Assembly (NCBI RefSeq): GCF_025791835.1
Contig: NZ_JAOXLP010000017.1
Span: 34,563 to 98,562 of the forward strand
DNA from: Roseomonas xinghualingensis
Lineage (GTDB): Bacteria; Pseudomonadota; Alphaproteobacteria; Acetobacterales; Acetobacteraceae
Length of the DNA stretch: 64,000 nt
Direction: 5' to 3'
Position numbers and translations under genes: made by a program. Each line of letters opens with the position of its first letter. Positions within the stretch are counted from its first letter, which is position 1. Shown here one piece after another: positions 32,312-40,012 of the stretch. The notes below the pieces were generated by a model. It was not told the origin of the DNA. It made no database searches and saw nothing but the letters and a program-made list of their open reading frames with translations.

Positions 32312-33090
32312 GACCGCCAGTCCTTACCTTGGCCCTCAATCAGTGGGAGGGCAGAATCCCAGGCGAACTGGGCATGAGACAGAGTATGCGGACCATTGAA
32401 CTGGTTCGTGGCCTTCAGCCGCACTTCCTCGGGCGGAAGGACCAGTTCGGCGCCGCCCGCCAGGGCCGCGACCTGCGCCTGGCAGGCGCGCTCCAGATAA
32501 TAGATCTGGTTCCAGGCTTCCGGGATGGTACGACCGCCCACCAGCAACCCATGATTGCGCAGGATCATCGCCTTGTTGGTCGGGCCAAGATCCGCGATCA
32601 GCCGCTCGCGCTCATCCAGGTCGAGCGCGATGCCCTCATAGCCATGGTAGGAAAGGCAGCCGTAGAACTTCAGCGCGTGCTGGCTGATCGGCAGCAGCCC
32701 ATGCTTCTGCGCGGACACGGCGATGCCGGCGGAGGTGTGGGTATGCACCACGCACATCAGGTCCTCCCGCGCCATGTGGATGGCGGAGTGGATGGTGAAG
32801 CCGGCGGCATTCACCTTGCGTGAGGCGGGCTCGTCCTCGAGCACGTTGCCATCGAGGTCGATCTTCACGAGGTCGCTCGCGCGCATCTCGTGGAAGAGCA
32901 CGCCGTAGCGGTTGATGAGGAAATGGTGCTCCGGCCCTGGGATGCGGGCGGAGATGTGCGTGTAGATGAGGTCCGTCATCCGGTGATGGGCCACCAGCCG
33001 GTAGAGGGCCGCGAGATCGCAGCGGATCTGCCACTCCACCGGATCCATTCCAGCCGGCGCGGTACCATCTGGGCGCAGGGCAACATTCAT
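32308..33090 (-). CDS. Class II aldolase/adducin family protein
   Basis: 260-aa zinc-dependent aldolase fold. The metal-binding HTHTS (in CVVHTHTSAGIAVS) and the later His of ILRNHGLLVGG are clear. THISARIPGPEHHFLINRYG is the phosphate or substrate loop. Family members cleave or decarboxylate sugar-phosphate-like or beta-keto compounds. It appears to be the first gene of the long reverse operon running down to the alcohol dehydrogenase, with a 189-bp gap before it for a promoter. Confidence 0.88.
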   Translation of the reverse strand: MNVALRPDGTAPAGMDPVEWQIRCDLAALYRLVAHHRMTDLIYTHISARIPGPEHHFLINRYGVLFHEMRASDLVKIDLDGNVLEDEPASRKVNAAGFTIHSAIHMAREDLMCVVHTHTSAGIAVSAQKHGLLPISQHALKFYGCLSYHGYEGIALDLDERERLIADLGPTNKAMILRNHGLLVGGRTIPEAWNQIYYLERACQAQVAALAGGAELVLPPEEVRLKATNQFNGPHTLSHAQFAWDSALPLIEGQGKDWRS

Positions 33091-33279
33091 CGGGCAGTCC
33101 TCCGTTGCCCGGATGCTCCATTCCGATCGCCGTTACGTCAACCCGGTATCACCGGCCGATCACTGCAACCCGGACAAGCATCGCCCCACCCCTGGGCAGG
33201 CTGACGAAAGGACGGGCAACCAGTGCCGCTGCGTCAGTCTTGCCTTAGCACCGCAACGAAGCAACCCTGCACCTGCCCT
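33091..33279 (-). promoter_or_regulatory. Intergenic gap likely holding the catabolic operon promoter
   Basis: 189 bp between the aldolase start and the thioesterase stop. No open frame has a credible start and composition, and no strong hairpin or repeat is visible. It is the only long gap in the reverse block from 35.1 to 22.3 kb, so the ABC/amidohydrolase operon probably starts here. Confidence 0.35.
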
Positions 33280-33717
33280 TCATCCGCGCCGAAGCGCCAG
33301 GCGCTCCGGCGGCGCGCCCTTCGGGGCTGCGGCGAAGGCAGCCACCACATCCTCGGGCCAGGTGGACACACGCCGCGCATCCAGGTCCACGCAAAGGAAC
33401 AGCAGTTCGCAGCGCGCGCTTTCGAACCCAGCCTCGGCGTGGAAGAGGCGGTGGCGGACCAGCAGGCGCTTGGCATCATGCGCCAGCACCTCGCTCTCGG
33501 CGGAGAGCGGATCGTTCAACCGCACCTCGCGCGCATAGGCCACCCAGTTCTCGGCGGCGAAGGTGCCGAGCCCGCGTGCACGGAACGCCGGCCCCAGGCG
33601 GAGCGAGGGCCACAGGACATCGGTCGCCATGTCGAACACCGCCACATAGGGCGCGAGGTTCATATGGCCATAATGATCCACCCATTCCGGGCGGACGCGC
33701 GCAAGGACGGGACGCAT
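33280..33717 (-). CDS. Hotdog-fold thioesterase (4HBT-like)
   Basis: 145-aa acyl-CoA thioesterase-like protein. The active-site signature is EWVDHYGHMNLAPYVAVFD, with Asp14 the probable catalytic residue. ENWVAYAREVRLNDPL is the matching core strand region. It starts at ATG 33717, overlapping the methyltransferase stop by one base (TGATG), a clear re-initiation arrangement. The acyl substrate is unknown. Confidence 0.82.
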   Translation of the reverse strand: MRPVLARVRPEWVDHYGHMNLAPYVAVFDMATDVLWPSLRLGPAFRARGLGTFAAENWVAYAREVRLNDPLSAESEVLAHDAKRLLVRHRLFHAEAGFESARCELLFLCVDLDARRVSTWPEDVVAAFAAAPKGAPPERLALRRG

Positions 33718-34406
33718 CAGGCGGGCTTGCGAAGGATCCATTTGGGGTTGGCGATCTCCAGCGTCAGTCCCTTGGCTGCGGCGAACTCGTCGGCGGCCTG
33801 CTTCACGCCCGGCCAGGGATAGTCGTCGCCGATCATGATTCCGCCCGGTCGCAGCAGGTTCCAATAGGCCTCGATGTCGCGCTTCACCGGCTCGTACTCA
33901 TGCGCCGCGTCGATATGCACCAGATCCGGGCGCAGCCGTAGATGCGTGAGGATGACGGCAGCGTTGTCGCTCGTCTGCGGAAGCGGCACCACGCGCTCCG
34001 CATGGCCGGTGTGCACCATGTTGGAGAGGAACTGCCAGTAGAGGCTCGGCCAGCCATGGACGAGGCCGAGGCTGTCCACGATGCGGTCCTCGCGCTTGCG
34101 GTCCCAATGACCGGGGCTGCCGAGGAAGGTATCGATCGCCAACAGCGCCGAATCCGGCCGCACCCGGCGCATCGTCTCGGCGATGCAGGCGACGGATTGC
34201 CCCTTCCACACGCCGATGTCGAAGGCGAGTTCCGGCTTCGCCTCCTCCACCGCCCGCCTCAGGGCCGGATGGATGCCGTTCCAACCTTGCAGATCCGGGT
34301 CCCGGATCGGCGAGAAGCCCGCATAGATGTCGGTGCCATGCACTGCTTCCATCACCCGCGCCGCGGCAGGGGTCAGCGCGGGCGCAGCGCGGTTCGTCTC
34401 ACTCAA
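33717..34406 (-). CDS. Class I SAM-dependent methyltransferase (Methyltransf_24/CmcI-like)
   Basis: 229-aa Rossmann-fold methyltransferase. The SAM motif I is AFDIGVWKGQSV (about residues 61-72), an acidic residue at the second strand ends LLAIDTFLG, and DLVHIDAAHEYEPVKRDIEA with GGIMIGDDY mark the Methyltransf_24 group. The substrate is unknown. It is located between an RraA-like gene and a thioesterase with overlapping or very short junctions. Confidence 0.83.
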   Translation of the reverse strand: MSETNRAAPALTPAAARVMEAVHGTDIYAGFSPIRDPDLQGWNGIHPALRRAVEEAKPELAFDIGVWKGQSVACIAETMRRVRPDSALLAIDTFLGSPGHWDRKREDRIVDSLGLVHGWPSLYWQFLSNMVHTGHAERVVPLPQTSDNAAVILTHLRLRPDLVHIDAAHEYEPVKRDIEAYWNLLRPGGIMIGDDYPWPGVKQAADEFAAAKGLTLEIANPKWILRKPA

Positions 34407-34419
34407 AGCCTGCTCCTGC

Positions 34420-35127
34420 TCAATGGATCTCGTCCGCCCGCGCCAGCGCCTCGCGCAGTGCCTCGACGGTGAAGTCGCGCGAGGCGCAGAGATCGAGGAT
34501 CACCTTCTCCCGGCGCGAGAGCAGCTCGATGGCAGCGGGGATCTTCGTTACCGCGTCATGCGGGATCACCACGGCGCCATGGCGGTCCGCATGCACCACT
34601 GCGTCGTGGTGGCAGGCCATGCCATGCACCGAGACTTCCTGCCCGTACTGCACGATATGCACATAGGCATGCGAGGGGTTCACCGCCCCCGCGATCAGCT
34701 GGAAGCCGGCGGCGATCATGTCGAGGTCCCGGATCGAGCCATTGGTCACGCAGCCCAGCGCGCCGATCGCCTTGTGGACATTCGTGTTCACCTCGCCCCA
34801 GAAGGCGCCGGTACCAGGGGTGTCGTCTAGATCCTGCAGCACCACCACCGTCGGCATGGCGGCGTCGGCGACATATTCGTACCAGCCGATGCGGGCGGCG
34901 CGGTCCACTTCCTTCGCGCGGCCCGAGGGGGCGGCGGCCCTGATGGTGCCGGTGCGCGCAAGGCCGCAGATCGGCGGCAGGGTGGTGGAGACGGGCACCA
35001 GCGGACGGATGGTGAAGCCATGCCCCCGGCGGTGCGGCGCGACCATTTCCAGCGCATTGCAGATGGTCGGCGTGTCCCAGGCCTTCAGGGCTTCGAGGTC
35101 CTGGGCGGTGAAGGGATAGTCGGGCAT
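34420..35127 (-). CDS. RraA-like / 4-hydroxy-4-methyl-2-oxoglutarate aldolase family protein
   Basis: 235-aa protein of the RraA fold. The motif GCVTNGSIRDLDMI holds the conserved Arg-Asp of the HMG/CHA aldolase metal site, and HADRHGAVVIPHDA is the C-terminal family block. Many genomic RraA relatives outside enterobacteria act as pyruvate aldolases in aromatic catabolism rather than RNase E inhibitors, which better fits this catabolic block. It heads the three-gene set RraA-methyltransferase-thioesterase and is divergent from the chemoreceptor gene with a 129-bp gap. Confidence 0.83.
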   Translation of the reverse strand: MPDYPFTAQDLEALKAWDTPTICNALEMVAPHRRGHGFTIRPLVPVSTTLPPICGLARTGTIRAAAPSGRAKEVDRAARIGWYEYVADAAMPTVVVLQDLDDTPGTGAFWGEVNTNVHKAIGALGCVTNGSIRDLDMIAAGFQLIAGAVNPSHAYVHIVQYGQEVSVHGMACHHDAVVHADRHGAVVIPHDAVTKIPAAIELLSRREKVILDLCASRDFTVEALREALARADEIH

Positions 35128-35256
35128 TCGGTTCCTCTGCGTTCCCTCGCGGCACCCAGCATCGCCGGACGCGGCGTGAAGAGCAAATCGAGGCTCGTGC
35201 AGAATGCTACAGGGCGTATCTTGTTCCGGCGCCAGGACGGGGGGTAGCTTTCGCGT

Positions 35257-36942
35257 ATGGACACGTCCACCACCGCCCCGGCGGGCGAGCCGGCGGTGGG
35301 CCGGAACGCCCCCTCCCCCGCGCCTGAATCCATCTCAGCCGCATCCGCTTCACCGGCGCCGCGCCGCCCGGGTGGCATGGCGGCGCTGATGGGCCGGATC
35401 GGCACCCGCGCCGCGATGATCGCCCTGCTCATGCTTGTCGTGGTCGGACTGCTCACCGGCACTGCCATCATCCTCAGCGAACGCCAGATCGCCATTATCG
35501 AGCGCATGGGCGGGCGGGACCAGGAGGCGGATGCGATGCTGGACCGCTTCGCCACCCGGATCGCCGATTTTTCCACCGGCATGTCCAACGTGCTCGCGGG
35601 CGTTCTCCAGCCGGCGCCGGCAGCGTCGCGGATGGTGCGGATCGGCGGCATGATCCGCGAATCCTTCACCGAGGTGGACGAGCGCCTGGGCGCCGAGATC
35701 AGCCCGATCGTCATGGGCGGGGCACGGGATGTCGCCGCCCGGCTCGGGCCGTTGATCGAGCGGCTGCAGGAAGCCTTCACCGCCAATCGCCGCGCCGAGT
35801 TCGTCACCCTGCAGGAGGAATGGCTGGACACCCAGTCCAGCCTGCAGGCAGTGCTGCTCGCCGCCCGCCGCGTGGTGCAGGCACGCAATGCCGCCACCCT
35901 CGATGAGGCCCGTGCGCTGAACGAGAATGCGCGCCACGTCATCCTGGGCACCGGCCTGGCCGGGCTGCTGGGCTGCGCCCTGATCCTTTTCGTGCTGCTG
36001 CGGCTGATCGCCCGCCCCGTGGGCCGCATCGCCCGGGCTATGGATGCCCTCTCCTCCGGCAAGCTGGAGACGGAGGTGCCTGAGACGGGCCGCACCGACC
36101 AGTTGGGCGAGATGTCACGTGCCGTCCTGGTCTTCAAGGACAGCCTGCTGGCCGCCCGAGCCCTGACCGATCAGGCGCTGGAGAATGCGCGCCGCACCGC
36201 CGTGGCCACCACCCAGGCATCCGATGCCATCGGCCAGGTGAGCGACGGGGCCATGACCCAGCTCTCCGAGCTGCGGCAGACCGCCAATGCCCTGGCCCAA
36301 ACCACCGATGCCATCGCCGATGTCTCCCGCTCCACGGCCCAGGCGCATGACCAGGCCGAGCGCGCCAAGGCAGTGGTGGCCGAGAACCTGACCAAGGTGA
36401 ACGGGCTGATCGAGCTGGTGGACGCGGTGGGGGAGGACACCGAGCGGGTGACCCGGATCGCCGCGACCATCGCCAAGGTCGCCACCCAGACGAACATCCT
36501 GGCCATCAATGCCGCCATCGAGGCGGCGCGGGCCGGCGAGCATGGGCGCGGCCTCTCGGTTGTGGCGGAGGAGGTGCGGGCCCTCGCGGCCTCGACCGAG
36601 AACCTGGCGCAGGAAATAGCGGATGTGGTCGTGGTGGCCGGACGCCGCGCGCGGGAAGGCAGCGGCACCGCCGCCGCCGTGGGAGAGGCGATGGACGGGC
36701 TGGAGCACATGGTGACGGAAAGCGCACGGCTGGCCGGTGCCATCGCGGTAGCCATGGAGCAGCAGCAGGCGACGGTGAGCGGGCTGAACGAGCGTGTCTC
36801 CGTCCTCACCCGCATCGGCCAGTCCAATGCCACCGCCGCCGAGGAGATCACGGTGACGATGATCGACCTCTCGCGGCTCGCCGGCGACACGCGGCGGGTG
36901 GTGGAAAGCCTCGCGGTTGGCAGCGGGGAGCGCATGGCATGA
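35257..36942 (+). CDS. Methyl-accepting chemotaxis protein with HAMP domain
   Basis: 561-aa transmembrane chemoreceptor. About 50 cytoplasmic Pro/Ala-rich residues precede TM1 (51-73). A mostly helical periplasmic sensor of about 155 residues follows, then TM2 (228-251), HAMP (252-305) and a signalling hairpin. The hairpin tip lies at about 407-444 ([20 protein letters not shown]) and docks to CheA/CheW. No C-terminal NWETF-type pentapeptide is present, so CheR probably binds without a tether. The last four bases overlap the next gene (ATGA), tying the receptor to a receiver-SpoIIE phosphatase instead of a CheY. Confidence 0.92.
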   Translation: MDTSTTAPAGEPAVGRNAPSPAPESISAASASPAPRRPGGMAALMGRIGTRAAMIALLMLVVVGLLTGTAIILSERQIAIIERMGGRDQEADAMLDRFATRIADFSTGMSNVLAGVLQPAPAASRMVRIGGMIRESFTEVDERLGAEISPIVMGGARDVAARLGPLIERLQEAFTANRRAEFVTLQEEWLDTQSSLQAVLLAARRVVQARNAATLDEARALNENARHVILGTGLAGLLGCALILFVLLRLIARPVGRIARAMDALSSGKLETEVPETGRTDQLGEMSRAVLVFKDSLLAARALTDQALENARRTAVATTQASDAIGQVSDGAMTQLSELRQTANALAQTTDAIADVSRSTAQAHDQAERAKAVVAENLTKVNGLIELVDAVGEDTERVTRIAATIAKVATQTNILAINAAIEAARAGEHGRGLSVVAEEVRALAASTENLAQEIADVVVVAGRRAREGSGTAAAVGEAMDGLEHMVTESARLAGAIAVAMEQQQATVSGLNERVSVLTRIGQSNATAAEEITVTMIDLSRLAGDTRRVVESLAVGSGERMA

Positions 36943-38114
36943 GCGAGCCTGCCGCGAATGGCGATGTCTCCATCCTCATCGTCGAGGATTCCTCCTTCAA
37001 CCGGCTGGTACTGAAGAAGCGGCTGGCTGAGCTGGGCTATACCCGCGTCACTGAGGCGACAGACGGGGTGGAGGGCCTCACCGCCCTGGAGCGCGGCGCC
37101 TTCGACATGGTGCTGCTGGACCTCGAGATGCCACGCCTGGATGGAATCGGGGTGCTGGAACACTTGCATGCGGCGCGCGGCGCGGCGCCGCCGGTGATCG
37201 TCATCTCCGCCCTCACGGAAATGGAGAAGATCGTCCGCTGCATCGAGTTGGGCGCCGAGGACTACCTGCCGAAATCCTTCGACCCGCCTTTGCTGCGCGC
37301 ACGGCTCGGCGCCGTGCTGGAGAAGAAGCGGCTGCGGGACCTTGCCGACCAGCGCCTCGCGGCCCTTGAGGCGGAGCTGGAAAGCGCCCGCGCCGCCCAG
37401 CTGGACCTCGTGCCACGGGACTTCGCCGCCATCGCTCCACCAGGTCTCTCCCTGCACGCGGCCATGATTCCCGCGCGGCAGGTAGGAGGAGACCTCTATG
37501 ACGCGGCGCGGCTTGGCCCAGGGTTGCTGCTCGCCTGCGTGGCCGATGTCTCGGGAAAGGGGGCGCCGGCGGGACTTACCATGGCGCGCAGCCTGGGGCT
37601 GATCCGCTCCGCGGCTGCCCTGCTCTCAGCCCAGGGCGTGGCGCCGGATCCTGCGGCGATCCTTGCCCATGCCAATGACGACCTCTCCCGCGAGAACGAG
37701 AGCCAGACCTTCGTGACCGTGGTGATGGCGGTGATCGACGCCGCCTCGGGCACCGGCCGCATCGCCCTGGCCGGTCACGAGCCACCCTTCATCCTCTCCG
37801 ACGCGGGAGCGCGGGTGATGACCGGCCTGTCCCGCCAGCCGCCGCTCGGCGCGATGGAGGGCTTCCCCTACCGCTCGGACCCGCTCTCCCTGGGGCGGGG
37901 GGAGGCGTTGTTCCTCTTCTCGGACGGGGTAACGGAGGCCGAGGATGGGGCGGATGGCTTCTTCGGCCGGGAACGCCTGTCCGACATCCTGCGGCCCATG
38001 GGCACCGCGCCACCACCGGAAGTGGTGCGCGCCGTGCTCGATGCGGTGGCAGACTATGCCGCGGGCGTGCCGCAGGCGGATGACATCACGGTTCTGACCG
38101 TGCGCCGAGCTTAA
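36939..38114 (+). CDS. Response regulator with SpoIIE/PP2C-type serine phosphatase output
   Basis: 391-aa cytoplasmic protein. The N-terminal receiver (about 10-125) has acidic pocket VEDS, phosphoacceptor Asp61 in LLDLEMP and Lys in DYLPKSF. A short helical linker leads to a PP2C-like SpoIIE domain (about 160-390) with metal-site motifs [24 protein letters not shown] and [10 protein letters not shown]. Proteins of this RsbU-like type dephosphorylate STAS-domain antagonists. A matching STAS protein is encoded at 46264-46590 and an RsbW-like kinase at 46643-47053, so those are the expected partners. Translationally coupled to the chemoreceptor. Confidence 0.92.
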   Translation: MSEPAANGDVSILIVEDSSFNRLVLKKRLAELGYTRVTEATDGVEGLTALERGAFDMVLLDLEMPRLDGIGVLEHLHAARGAAPPVIVISALTEMEKIVRCIELGAEDYLPKSFDPPLLRARLGAVLEKKRLRDLADQRLAALEAELESARAAQLDLVPRDFAAIAPPGLSLHAAMIPARQVGGDLYDAARLGPGLLLACVADVSGKGAPAGLTMARSLGLIRSAAALLSAQGVAPDPAAILAHANDDLSRENESQTFVTVVMAVIDAASGTGRIALAGHEPPFILSDAGARVMTGLSRQPPLGAMEGFPYRSDPLSLGRGEALFLFSDGVTEAEDGADGFFGRERLSDILRPMGTAPPPEVVRAVLDAVADYAAGVPQADDITVLTVRRA

Positions 38115-38144
38115 GACACATGCACGGAAACCAGGGTTGGTGGC

Positions 38145-38579
38145 TCAGAGGGGCTGGAAGGCAATGGCAAAGTCGTCCAGCGTGGCGGCAGGAAAGCCGT
38201 CCAGCAGGATGGCTCCATCGGCTGCAAGGGTCTGGGAGCTGCGGCTGATGCGGCGCAGGTCCAGCCGATACTCGATCTGCCTCTGTGGCCCCACGGGAAC
38301 CGGCATCTGGCGGTGCCGGCCAGCCTGGACCCGCACAACCCGTCCATCAAAGCCGAGCCAAGCCCCATAATGGGTCAGGAGACGCAACAGGATGGCGACG
38401 TCCATGGCTCCCTGGCCCCCCGCCGCTTCCGCACCGCCCATGGCGCGCACCAGGCCAAGTGCGTAGCGGCCATCGCGCATGCCGAGGGCCAGAATCTCCC
38501 CCGGTCCCTCCCAATAAGGCTCAGGCGGATCGACGCGTGTCCCTGGTTCATTCAGGCCTGCATTGTCGTTCGCCGTCAT
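38145..38579 (-). CDS. Conserved-looking protein of unknown function
   Basis: 144-aa if read from ATG 38579 (MTANDNAG, a common alphaproteobacterial N-terminus). An in-frame ATG at 38675 would give 176 aa, and neither start has a clear ribosome-binding site. Visible blocks are PYWEGPGEILALGMRDGRYA, LLTHYGAWLGFDGRVVR, IEYRLDLRRI and ADGAILLDG. The C-terminal half faintly recalls FabA/FabZ-type hotdog strands, but I would not assign a function. It is convergent with the SpoIIE phosphatase gene. Confidence 0.6.
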   Translation of the reverse strand: MTANDNAGLNEPGTRVDPPEPYWEGPGEILALGMRDGRYALGLVRAMGGAEAAGGQGAMDVAILLRLLTHYGAWLGFDGRVVRVQAGRHRQMPVPVGPQRQIEYRLDLRRISRSSQTLAADGAILLDGFPAATLDDFAIAFQPL

Positions 38580-38807
38580 TGGCGACAGCGACCAGGGCAC
38601 AGCAATGGCAGGCTGCGGTCTCTGAAGCATACGTGCGTGGATAGAGTGGTCGAGCATGGTGGGGGGTCTGCCCATTCACGGCCTGGCGATGCCAATATTC
38701 ACGCTTTCGCGAGAGCAAGGCATCATCATTTCTGGGGATCACATACGTTAACAATCCGAGAGTCGTATTGACACTGATACAGATCAACATAGACGTTCGG
38801 AGGACGG

Positions 38808-39977
38808 ATGGATCCTGTCTTGCCTCTCATTGAGAGGATCTATGCCGCCACTGCGGAGGAAGCGCCCTGGCAGGAGGTGGCTGTTGCCTTCAGGGACGCC
38901 GTGGGCGCCTTCACCGCAGCCCTATTCTCCATACCAGGGCCAAAGACCACCCTGGAGTTGCTCCATGGCTCGACCCTCGATCCGGCTGCCGTCAGGGACT
39001 ATGTCGCCTATTACCAGCGCATCGACCCGATGCTTCACTCGCCTACGCTGAAGCAGGGTGGCCCGCTCGTGATCGCGCGCGGCGAAAAGCTTGTTCCTCA
39101 GGAAGAGTATCTGCGGTCCGAATTCTATATTGATTACGCAAAGAAATTCGGAATGGCACGGATCATCGGCGCCCTGGGGACCTTTGAGGACGGGGGAGAA
39201 TTCCGGCTCGTACTCCATCGGCCACAGCACAAGAGTGCCTTCCGGCAACAGGACATGGCGCTGCTGATGGCCACCGTGCCGCATCTGCGGCGGGGCCTGC
39301 AGATCCGCAGGCAACTCGGTTCCGCCCACGCATCACTCTCCTCCCGGATGCTGGACGCCCTGCCTGTGGCAGCGCTGGTGGTCGATACGAGTCTGACGCT
39401 GCGCTATGCCAATGCCCCTGCGGCATCCCTCTGCACGTCGGAGGAAAGCGGGATCCGGCTGGTCAGGGATGGCGCCCGGCCAGGCGCTCCCCTCACCCTG
39501 CGACTGCGCGGCTCCTCGGAGATGGCGAAGCTTACCCTGCTGGTGCGCTCCGTGGCGCTGCACGGAACATCGGGAGGGGCCTTCCGGTTGCGGCCCGGCC
39601 CGGATGGGCACCCACGCTCCGTCGCGATCCTCGTCTCCCCCCTTCCCACCGGGCTGCAGGCCGGAGCGCCCAGCGCCGCGCCCGGGCGGGCGCCTGGCCT
39701 GGCACTGGTCATCCTGCGTCCACTGGATGGCGCCTTGCCGGTAGCCTCGGTGCTCCAGGACCTGTTCGGCCTCACCCCGGCCGAGGCTGAGGTGGCGCTG
39801 GGGCTGGCTGGCGGCACCAGCGCGGAGAAACTGGCGGAACGACGGGAAAGAACACTCGCGACCATCCGCGCACAGGTGCGGGCCGTACTGGACAAGACCG
39901 GGACGATGAACCTGCGGGAACTCGAGGCGCTGCTGGCCTCCCTGGCGGTCGCCACCCCTCCCAGGCCGGAGGATTAG
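38808..39977 (+). CDS. LuxR-family transcriptional regulator with sensory N-terminus
   Basis: 389-aa. Residues 1-175 resemble the alpha-helical and beta ligand-sensing region of orphan LuxR regulators. Residues about 180-300 look PAS-like (MLDALPVAALVVDTSLTLRY), and a C-terminal LuxR-type helix-turn-helix follows (about 318-375, beginning FGLTPAEAEVALGLAGG). The HTH is somewhat divergent, lacking the usual V-K-x-H of the recognition helix. A GGAGGA ribosome-binding site precedes ATG. It lies between the chemoreceptor block and the cheA operon and may regulate either. Confidence 0.8.
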   Translation: MDPVLPLIERIYAATAEEAPWQEVAVAFRDAVGAFTAALFSIPGPKTTLELLHGSTLDPAAVRDYVAYYQRIDPMLHSPTLKQGGPLVIARGEKLVPQEEYLRSEFYIDYAKKFGMARIIGALGTFEDGGEFRLVLHRPQHKSAFRQQDMALLMATVPHLRRGLQIRRQLGSAHASLSSRMLDALPVAALVVDTSLTLRYANAPAASLCTSEESGIRLVRDGARPGAPLTLRLRGSSEMAKLTLLVRSVALHGTSGGAFRLRPGPDGHPRSVAILVSPLPTGLQAGAPSAAPGRAPGLALVILRPLDGALPVASVLQDLFGLTPAEAEVALGLAGGTSAEKLAERRERTLATIRAQVRAVLDKTGTMNLRELEALLASLAVATPPRPED

Positions 39978-40012
39978 AGCGGCCTCAATCCCCGGCAATC
40001 CCCCCAGGGCGA

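Noticed and set aside
34420..35127. Calling the RraA-like protein an RNase E inhibitor
   Set aside because: RNase E regulation is established for enterobacterial RraA; the fold is shared with aldolases and the setting here is catabolic.
38768..38773. TTGACA upstream of the LuxR-type gene as a -35 box
   Set aside because: No -10 hexamer at a proper distance, and any transcript would start almost at the ribosome-binding site.
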